Of a DNA stretch of 64,000 nucleotides, positions 57,601 through 64,000 are shown in pieces. Source of the DNA: Asterias rubens (taxonomy: Eukaryota; Echinodermata; Asteroidea; Forcipulatida; Asteriidae). The notes beneath the pieces are model-generated. The model ran no database searches and was not told the origin of the DNA. It saw only the letters and a list, made by a program, of their open reading frames with translations. Every line of letters begins with the position of its first letter. Position 1 is the first letter of the stretch. The DNA is taken from positions 1 to 64,000 of the forward strand of contig NC_047070.1 in assembly GCF_902459465.1 (NCBI RefSeq), written 5' to 3'. Both the position numbers and the translations under genes were made by a program.

Positions 57601-59756
57601 AGTTTGCAGGTGGCAAGTCTGTGGGTGCCAAGATTGCAGGGTGCCAAACTTGCAAGGTGCTGAGTTTGCAGTGTGCCGAGTTTACATTGTGCCGAGTTCG
57701 CGAGGGGCCAAGTTTGTAGGAGCAAGGTGCCAAGTTTGCAGGGTGCTAAAGTTGCTGGGTGCCAAATTTGTGGGTGCTGAGTTTGCAGAGGGACGAGTTT
57801 GTGCTAAGTTTGTGAGGTGTCAAAGCGACTTGTATTCAAGTACTTTTACTAGTGTAGTGTACATGTAGTTATACATGTTGGTAGTAAGTAGAGTAGAGGA
57901 CGATTCATTCATAAAAATGTAGTTGTCCATGTCACAAAATAGTTAGGTCTATATAACTATAAATGTGATTTGAGTAGGTCCGCAATGTTTACCACCAGTC
58001 ATGCCAGTGTTATGCCCGGTTTATACTTCCTCAGTCCTGTAAATGCATTGTGAATGTTCTGTGTCTTGGGGATGTTTTAGATGTGTAAGGTGTAGTACAA
58101 AGGAAACTGAAGTTTTTGCTGGCTATGACCATGAAATGTTAATCTAGATCAACAACCATTTTAAACACTTACAGCCTTACAGAGGTCCAAAATGTTAGAC
58201 TCCTTAAAGGCAGTGGACACTATTGGTAATTACGCAAAATTTGTATCAGCATAAAACCTCACTTGGTAACTAGTAATGGGGAGAGGTTGGTAGTATAAAA
58301 CGTTGTGAGAAAAGGCTCCCTCTGAAGTGACGTAGTTTACGAGAAAGAAGTAATTTTCCACATATTTGATTTCAAGATCTCATATTTAGAATGTGAGGTC
58401 TCAAAATCAAGCATCTGACAGCACACAACTTCGTGTGACAAGGCTGTTTTTTTCTTTCATAGTTATCTCACAACTCCGATGACCAATCAAGCTCAAATTT
58501 TCACACGTTTGTTATTTTATCCATATATGTTGAGATACACCAAGTGAGAAGACTGGTCTTTGACAATTACCAATAGTGTCCAGTGTCTTTAAAAAATCTA
58601 GAAGTAACTACTTCTAGAATTATATGATTGATGCTTCCACAGGTAGGCCTAACCAAGACAAATACATGTAATACGCCTAGTAATTAGTGCCAGTACATTG
58701 GACCCCGATTTCCTCTGATTTTCAAAACAACTTTCATTTCATGGCTTTGCTTATGGAACCAGGTATTTTTACTCATGTGCTTGCGTACTTCATATTGAGG
58801 CAGTCTTCGCTTACTCATAATTTGGCACTTGTCCTGTAAGCAACAAACGTGAGAGATTGGGGCTACATGTAAGCCCAGAATTCAGCAGTAGACAGAGCCA
58901 TGAAGTTGGCTACATGTATACAGTAATTGATAACCTGGCTCTTGTTTCCATTCACAGAGACTTCATTGAGCAAGACGTCATTGACTTCGCAGAAAAACAT
59001 CCACAGATTGTTATGTATGTCACACCACACAGGAAATACACTCATCCCAAAGTGGTTGCAGAGTTCTGTAAGTGTTATGTGATAGTATTTTATACATGTT
59101 AAACACAAACATTCTGTCTAAAAGAAAATTTGTATTTATTTCTCAACATCCTTAGTCCTTACATGAATTAAGAACAAACAATTAAATTGAAGTCACCCCG
59201 TCGTACACAAAGTATTCATCAGAAATTCATGTTGTCCAAATTGGTCCAAAATATAAGTTTATAAATCATCATGATCTGATAATGTATACAGAGAACAAAC
59301 TTTTCTTGAGAGAATACATACATTTGACAGCAATAGCTTCTCTTACCCTTGAAATTACTAGTAGGCTTATATACTCAAATGTACAAAATTAGCAGCTGAT
59401 ATTAAAATATTGAAATACATTCTGCTCCCTTTCTTTTCCTTTCAGTGAATGGAACCAAACGCAGTATAAACCTCGCTAACTTATCAAGAGATGAAGTTCT
59501 TGGGGAGGTTAATCTATTAAGGACGCAATCAGGACTGGATATTGTACGTATCCGCAAACAATGGCATACAGATAGCCCTAGTATACAAGGACATTGGCAT
59601 CCATTCTATAATAAACCAACCGAACTAAACGTGGACAACTTCCCGACTGCCAGCCCAACATTTAGCAAACCAGAAAGACGACGATTACCTAACATGACTG
59701 AAGAACTCATTCAGGAACTCAAGGAACTTAAGGAACTCAAGCAAACTGGAAAATGA
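51672..59756 (+). CDS. MRPL43: Mitochondrial ribosomal protein L43, 3 coding exons
   Basis: A component of the large mitoribosomal subunit with a thioredoxin-like fold. Exons 51672-51802, 58958-59067 and 59446-59756 join in phases 2 and 1 to give 552 nt, 183 residues. Exon 1 reads [20 protein letters not shown] then [15 protein letters not shown]; exon 2 [20 protein letters not shown] and KVVAEFL; exon 3 [37 protein letters not shown] and [14 protein letters not shown]. The [14 protein letters not shown] block is the family hallmark. The basic, hydroxylated N-terminus is compatible with mitochondrial import. MSMS offers two candidate starts; the first is taken. A poly(A) signal AATAAA is at 59875-59880. 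The 7.2 kb first intron is unusually long for this small gene. Confidence 0.96.
53274..53389. mobile_element. Hairpin repeat with 19-bp perfect arms
   Basis: ttccgtatggcgccaccac (53274-53292) and its exact reverse complement (53371-53389) enclose 78 bp. The symmetric arms and absence of coding capacity fit the core of a MITE; similarity may extend further on both sides. Confidence 0.65.
54635..54788. mobile_element. Palindromic MITE, 154 bp
   Basis: atagaccttttcgcaaatac (from 54635) pairs with gtatttgcgataaggtctat (to 54788) with one mismatch, and aggtgcattgtgg (54682) pairs with ccacaatgcacct (54729). The ends are compatible with a TA target duplication of Tc1/mariner type, but this is not decisive. 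Confidence 0.7.
55146..56343. mobile_element. Non-autonomous DNA transposon, 38-bp perfect TIRs, TAA duplication
   Basis: tgcaggcgtcaatttgaagc begins the left TIR (55146-55183), and its exact 38-bp reverse complement is the right TIR (56306-56343). TAA flanks both ends (55143-55145 and 56344-56346), the TWA target preference typical of PIF/Harbinger elements. The interior has no transposase. Removing the 407-bp insert and one 13-bp duplicate leaves an element of about 780 bp. Perfect TIRs suggest recent activity by a transposase supplied elsewhere (inference). Confidence 0.88.
55782..56188. mobile_element. 407-bp insert with 13-bp target duplication and hammerhead-like motif
   Basis: tttataggtaaca at 55769-55781 is repeated exactly at 56189-56201, marking an insertion. 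The insert starts tatagaaaagtttgcggtaa and carries the reverse complement ttaccgcaaacttttctata at 56138-56157. Near its right part, cagaaga, a 7-bp stem (cgatcag/ctgatcg) and aaacgtcgag (56038-56074) resemble a hammerhead ribozyme. Such motifs with GAAACGTCG are known from Penelope-like retroelements, so a short Penelope-like remnant is my preferred reading; a MITE is the alternative. Confidence 0.65.
57590..57830. repeat. Degenerate short-unit array (gtgccaagtttgcagg)
   Basis: Ten or more imperfect units of 15-20 bp based on gtgccaagtttgcagg, with variants gtgctgagtttgc and gtgccgagttcgc. ORFs on both strands across it are repeat read-through. Confidence 0.75.
58204..58592 (+). mobile_element. 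Intact family A MITE, TTAA ends
   Basis: TTAA at 58204-58207 and 58589-58592. Starts aaggcagtggacactattgg and ends ccaatagtgtccagtgtctt, so the ends are inverted over about 20 bp with mismatches. Internal landmarks: gtaatggggagaggttggta, ctccctctgaagtgacgtag, tttgatttcaagatctcata. It lies in the MRPL43 intron, 366 bp before exon 2. Confidence 0.85.
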
Positions 59757-59874
59757 TATTGCAGTTACCAACTGATTTAAAAACATTGTTCTTGTTTTGG
59801 ATGAAGTCTCTATTGCATTTCAATGTACAAAATAATCTGCAAAACTCTGTTAACAGCATCAAGGCACTAACATA

Positions 59875-59880
59875 AATAAA
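59875..59880 (+). terminator. MRPL43 poly(A) signal AATAAA
   Basis: A canonical hexamer 119 bases after the MRPL43 stop codon (acataaataaacagg). Confidence 0.55.
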
Positions 59881-60499
59881 CAGGATAATGTAACGTGGCT
59901 GGCATGTAATTGCTGGCATGCAAAAAGCAAATAACACTTACACAAGGGTCATACATGTATCTTTCACATTGTGGTTTATGAAGCCTACCAAGTACTCTAA
60001 CAAGTATTGCATACATGTATAACCAGGTATGACCAGGTATTACATGTACATGTACATGTACGTAGTTTTAAACTTAGAGTTGTGCATCACTGCAAGTGGG
60101 GGTGGCAAAATATACTCACTTAACAGCGATATACTGATTACTATTAGATTAAATGCCAGTTGAAAAATCCCCCAAACCAGTCAAGATTCTATCCAAATGG
60201 TCTGTCTGGCTATTTCAATGCATTGATTCATCTTGTAGCAACATTGTAGTTTACTTTAAATGCACCGCTTCATTGTCCATACATGATTTGGCACAAGGTA
60301 CAATGTGGAAATATAGCCATGATGAGTTTATACTGATGTAACTTAGCCTTGCTTGAGGCTAGATGTTACTCCTTAAATCCATCCTTGTCCCTGGCAGAAT
60401 AAACATTTCACTGTAATTCAGAAACAGTCGCTGCCACAAATGCCACTGAAGATAATATCTGGATCAATCAATGAGTCTCTCTTCACTATTAGTTTTACC

Positions 60500-60765
60500 C
60501 TTACACTGATGTGTGTAAGCACTGTATATCACAGTACTTTCCTGAGCTCTGTGAAGAAAAAAATCACAGATATTACTCGGCTGGGATTCAAACCCAGGAC
60601 TTTTGCCAATCCAACCCCCCAAAAATATGCCTGTGATTTTGTTGACATAACTCAGGATAGTGCAGAGTGTACAGTGCTTACACACAATCACATACATGTA
60701 GGTGCAAGGCTACTAAACCACATATTATAATTCTTTATCCCGATGCTAATTTTACATATCTTAGA
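60500..60765. mobile_element. Two SINE S2 copies head-to-head
   Basis: Minus-strand copy, about 60500-60615: read in reverse it gives cctgggtttgaatcccagcc (B box) then gagtaatatctgtgattttt and tcacagagctcaggaaagta. Plus-strand body, about 60628-60765: aatatgcctgtgattttgtt, gtacagtgcttacacac and attctttatcccgatgc. The same head-to-head design occurs at 27068-27475. Confidence 0.65.
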
Positions 60766-60943
60766 GTCTCCCATTCAACAAACTCAAATGTTCTGAGTTT
60801 TGTTGAATGTGGTATTCCCAAGGTTGTTGTACATCATGGCGGATCCTCAGTTTTTTAAGTAAATGCAATATAATAATCAATGTGCTTTGACAGAATCATG
60901 GTTCTGAAGTTTGAATGAAAATATTTTCAGAACAAAGTTATTG

Positions 60944-61770
60944 CAGGCCATTGCCTCAATGCCCCCTGATCATTGCCTTGGTGCCCTTGAAATGCTCCAG
61001 TAGAAGCTGATAGTGCATGGAGGCAACGAAGGCCATTGCCTCAATGCCCCTGATCATTGCCTTGGTGCCCTTGAAATGCTCCAGTAGAAGCTGATACTGC
61101 ATGGAGGCAACGAAGGCCATTGCCTCAATGCCCCTGATCATTGCCTTGGTGCCCTTGAAATGCTCCAGTAGAAGCTGATACTTGATGGAGGCAACGAAGG
61201 CCATTGCCTCAATGCCCCCTAGGCCATTGCCTCAATGCCCCCTGATCATTGCCTTGGTGCCCTTGAAATGCTCCAGTAGAAGCTGATACTTCATGGAGGC
61301 AACGAAGGCCATTGCCTCAATGCCCCCTGATCATTGCTTTAGTGCCCTTGAAATGCTCCAGTAGAAGCTGATACTTGATGGAGGCAACGAAGGCCATTGC
61401 CTCAATGCCCCTGATCATTGCCTTGGTGCCCTTGAAATGCTCCAGTAGAAGCTGATACTTCATAGAGGCAACGAAGGCAATTGCCTCAATGCCCCCTGAT
61501 CATTGCCTTGGTGCCCTTAAAATACTCCAGTAGAAGCTGATACTTCATGGAGGCAACGAAGGCCATTGCCTCAATGCCCCCTGATCATTGCCTTGGTGCC
61601 CTTAAAATACTCCAGTAGAAGCTGATACTTCATGGAGGCAACGAAGGCCATTGCCTCAATGCACCTGATCATTGCCTTGGTGCCCTTGAAATGCTCCAGT
61701 AGAAGCTGATACTTGATGGAGGCAACGAAGGCAATTGCCTCAATGCCCCCTGATCATTGCCTTGGTGCCC
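60944..61770. repeat. Tandem array, 85-bp unit, about 10 copies
   Basis: The unit contains aaggccattgcctcaatgcc, ccctgatcattgccttggtg, cccttgaaatgctccagtag and aagctgatacttcatggagg. Copies differ by few bases, with one partial duplication near 61201-61230. 85 is 1 mod 3, so an ORF on the minus strand across three units is a repeat artefact. The core ggtgcccttg motif relates it to 8110-8290. Confidence 0.92.
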
Positions 61771-62541
61771 TTACACAGTGCCCTTTACCAAGGAGAAAAT
61801 GCCTTGGTGCCCTTGCCTTTTCAAAAAGGAAGCATACAGGCCCGTTATTTCTCTGAAAACTGAGATTACAAAGATTCTTATAAATAAAGAACTACAATCT
61901 TTTGGGACATGATAGAACAAAAAAGCTTTGGGGCAGGATTTGGTTTTACAAATTATATTGGGTGTATTGATTAGGAAATCTTTCAGCTTGTATTTTTACC
62001 CTTTGACAATGCATGGTACATTTGTTTTTTAATGTTATTTGCCACCTTAAACCATGGAGCTGGTCGGGATTAGAGCCTTTCCTAATTTGTACATACAAAA
62101 CAATTGGAACTTTGGATAGACAACTGAATAAAGGACTAAAATAACCAGATAAAGTGTCTGTTTTGTAAAACTTTAATGACAAATAATGTTGATGGCAGAC
62201 CACCCACAAATAAAAATCCTGACCAGTGTTCCAACTAAGTCAGTGAACATCTACATCGTAAAAAGTTTGGTGTGTTTCTTGACTACCTTATGTATTGTTA
62301 AATGACTTATAATAGTTTTTCTTGAGAGAGCACAACAACAATGGTCATTGTTAAACATCAGGATCTGTGAGCCAACATACACATTAAAATAACATGAAAT
62401 AATAAACTTGTGATCAGAATCACAAAAAAATATTGGGGCGTAATATATTTCCTGTTTTCAAACATAATATGGTTTTAACTTGCGCGATAAGAAATAATTA
62501 TTTGTGTATTTTCTCAAAAAATGTAGCCTTTATAGGCACAA
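61771..62541. other. Intergenic, nothing recognised
   Basis: AT-rich DNA between the 85-bp array and the coding-like ORFs. No repeat, RNA gene or credible exon seen. Confidence 0.5.
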
Positions 62542-62784
62542 TTATTTCTGGGGGTTTTCAAGCATGACAGTCATATATGTAGATGCAATCAAATTGACTA
62601 ATGAGTGTTGCATACCCTTGAAGTAGATATCTGTTACTGTTATGTGCGTTATACCATCATCAATGTGATACTTTGCCGTTATTATTCGGTCATAAGTAAA
62701 TCCATTATTCCAAACAATGTGACATGCTGTTTGGAATAGTTGATTTACAATGTACTTACGACTGAATAATTCATAAACAATCAC
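62542..62784 (-). CDS. Unrecognised coding-like ORF, possible terminal exon
   Basis: 80 codons, ending in TAA at 62542. The apparent first codon is GTG, and the minus strand just upstream reads catgttctctcag|ggtgatt, a good 3' splice site, so this may be a terminal exon. The peptide (VIVYELFSRKYIVNQLFQTA then CHIVWNNGFTYDRII) has balanced, protein-like composition. I recognise no domain and cannot place the preceding exon with confidence; it could belong to a minus-strand gene or pseudogene extending right. Confidence 0.25.
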   Translation of the reverse strand: MIVYELFSRKYIVNQLFQTACHIVWNNGFTYDRIITAKYHIDDGITHITVTDIYFKGMQHSLVNLIASTYMTVMLENPQK

Positions 62785-62907
62785 CCTGAGAGAACATGTT
62801 TCAGGGGTAGATTACATGTATATTACTGACAGACATGAAAAATGTACTTCCACGTGTCTATAAAATACCCTGACTGAAAGTACATAATTCCCTGTGAAAA
62901 CATTTTT

Positions 62908-63222
62908 CTAGGTGTTATTTAAATTTGTTTTAAATGCAATTTTTGAAGCAATCCAACCATCATTTGAATGTGCAAGTTTTATAACAAGGTCTGTTTTACC
63001 ATTACCATTTGATTTTTTTTTCTCGTCATGAATGTACATATTAAAACGGTCAAGGGAGTGATATTTCATTTTAAATCCTACACCATCAGACCACACATCC
63101 ACATTTTCTTGAAAAACACCAATTACCAATGATTTAACGGATATTATTAAATTTAATGAATTGTCTGCACTTTTTAAAACCTTGCAAGGCAAGGTTTTAA
63201 AAAGTTGTGTCTTTGCAAACAA
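62908..63222 (-). CDS. Unrecognised coding-like ORF
   Basis: About 100 codons ending in TAG. The segment IGVFQENVDVWSDGVGFKMK and KTDLVIKLAHSNDGWIASKI has protein-like composition. A palindrome, aaaaccttgccttgcaaggtttt in reverse, lies at its 5' end. No phase-compatible donor linking it to 62784 is evident. It may be a separate terminal exon, a pseudogene piece or chance. Confidence 0.2.
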   Translation of the reverse strand: MFAKTQLFKTLPCKVLKSADNSLNLIISVKSLVIGVFQENVDVWSDGVGFKMKYHSLDRFNMYIHDEKKKSNGNGKTDLVIKLAHSNDGWIASKIAFKTNLNNT

Positions 63223-63318
63223 ATAATCATGTACATATTCAAATTAAGATTTAAAGAGATAAATTTGGTGTTAAACATTCCTTGTGGTTTTATTTTACTA
63301 ATTTTTTCCTCTTTGGGT

Positions 63319-63705
63319 TTAAAGCCAGTGGACACTATTGGTAATTGTCAAAGACCAGTCTTCTCACTTGGTGTATCTCAACATATGGATAAAATAACAA
63401 ACCTGTGAAAATTTGAGCTCATTTGGTCGTCCGAGTTGCGAGATAACTATGAAAGAAAAAAACACCCTTGTCACACGAAGTTGTGTGCTTTCAGATGCTT
63501 GATTTGGAGACCTCAAATTCTAAACTTGAGGTCTCGAAATCAAATTCGTGGAAAATTACTTCTTTCTCAAAAACTACGTCACTTAAGAGGGAGACGTTTC
63601 TCACAATGTTTTGTGTTATCAACCTCTCCCCATTACTCATTACCAGGTAAGGTTTTAAGCTGATAATTATTTTGAGTAATTACCAATAGTGTCCACTGCC
63701 TTTAA
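63319..63705 (-). mobile_element. Intact family A MITE, TTAA ends
   Basis: TTAA at 63319-63322 and 63702-63705. Reverse orientation relative to 58204-58592; starts agccagtggacactattggt and ends taccaatagtgtccactgcc. ORFs of 60-75 codons inside are repeat-derived. Confidence 0.88.
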
Positions 63706-63844
63706 GGTTAATAATGATTATTACATAAAAACGGATAAATTAAATCAGGTTTGATTCCAGTTTTGTAATAGCATAGACTTTCAAATCGCAAATTAAGAAC
63801 TTAAAATACCCAAACTTTGATAGTGAATGTCTTTCCAGAACTAT

Positions 63845-64000
63845 TTCCTACAGTTGGATATGGAAGCATAGATATAACTTCCTAGTTACCATCACTTAAC
63901 AACCTGTCCACTTTTTCCTACAGTTGGATATTGAAGCATACATATAACTTCCTAGTTACCATCACTTAACAACCTGTCCACTTTTTCCTACAGTTGGATA
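63845..64000. repeat. Tandem repeat, 70-bp unit, continues past window
   Basis: ttcctacagttggatat recurs at a spacing of exactly 70 bases (cag at 63851, 63921 and 63991), with cttcctagttaccatcactt and aacaacctgtccactttt between. The window ends within the third copy. Confidence 0.85.

Larger units (their letters stand above)
51803..58957 (+). other. MRPL43 intron 1, transposon graveyard
   Basis: 51803-53260: AT-rich, no gene seen (a 119-codon frame at 52796-53155 is not convincing). Then a palindrome at 53274-53389; 53400-54600 unassigned; a hairpin MITE at 54635-54788; the 38-bp-TIR element at 55146-56343; a GC hairpin near 56472-56492; 56500-57580 unassigned; a short-unit array at 57590-57830; MITE family A at 58204-58592. 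Confidence 0.65.

Noticed and set aside
60956-61204. 82-codon minus-strand ORF with a repeated peptide
   Set aside because: It spans three units of the 85-bp array; the periodic peptide follows from the DNA repeat.

Overview
The window is a true left end of a metazoan chromosome. About 3.37 kb of CCCTAA telomere repeat (the C-rich strand read inward, as expected for a left end) is followed by roughly 6 kb of repeat-built subtelomere and then three protein-coding genes with GT-AG introns. The TTAGGG-type telomere, the overall (A+T)-rich intronic DNA, the abundance of tacatgta and taggccta words, and several short inverted-repeat families that I associate with sea-star and related echinoderm genomes suggest a marine deuterostome, most probably an echinoderm (asteroid). 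The species call is inference.

Layout. 1-3374: telomere. 3375-9388: subtelomere with a large imperfect inverted repeat (matching islands between 4327 and 7372), TTAA-flanked MITE halves and degenerate repeats; no credible gene. 9389-39311 (+): an RGS12-type regulator of G-protein signalling in 18 coding exons, encoding PDZ, PTB, RGS, two Ras-binding domains, one GoLoco motif and a long Ser/Pro-rich tail. All exon phases join, giving 1829 residues. An alternative terminal exon at 23122-23163 would give a short form ending after the RGS box. 43480-50876 (-): the coiled-coil protein CCDC125 in 11 coding exons, 498 residues. 51672-59756 (+): mitochondrial ribosomal protein L43 in 3 coding exons, 183 residues, with a 7.2 kb first intron. 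59757-64000: intergenic, with SINEs, an 85-bp tandem array, two unrecognised coding-like ORFs on the minus strand, a MITE and the start of a 70-bp tandem array cut by the window edge.

RGS12 and CCDC125 converge; CCDC125 and MRPL43 diverge from a shared interval of about 0.8 kb that contains a 131-bp palindromic MITE just upstream of the MRPL43 start codon. There is no operon logic: the three genes serve unrelated cell functions (G-protein and Ras signalling scaffold; cytoplasmic coiled-coil protein; mitoribosome).

Most non-coding sequence is mobile-element debris. I can resolve a tRNA-Leu-derived SINE (two copies), a second tRNA-derived SINE family, LINE 3' tails, several palindromic MITE families (some with TTAA target duplications), a 38-bp-TIR element with TAA duplications that has been split by a 407-bp insert bearing a hammerhead-like motif, and at least eight mini/satellite arrays. 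I did not find a new gene system. The most noteworthy items are the nested insertions with exact target duplications, the MITE in the MRPL43 promoter, the alternating purine-pyrimidine minisatellite in a CCDC125 intron, the subtelomeric inverted repeat, and the RGS12 alternative end.
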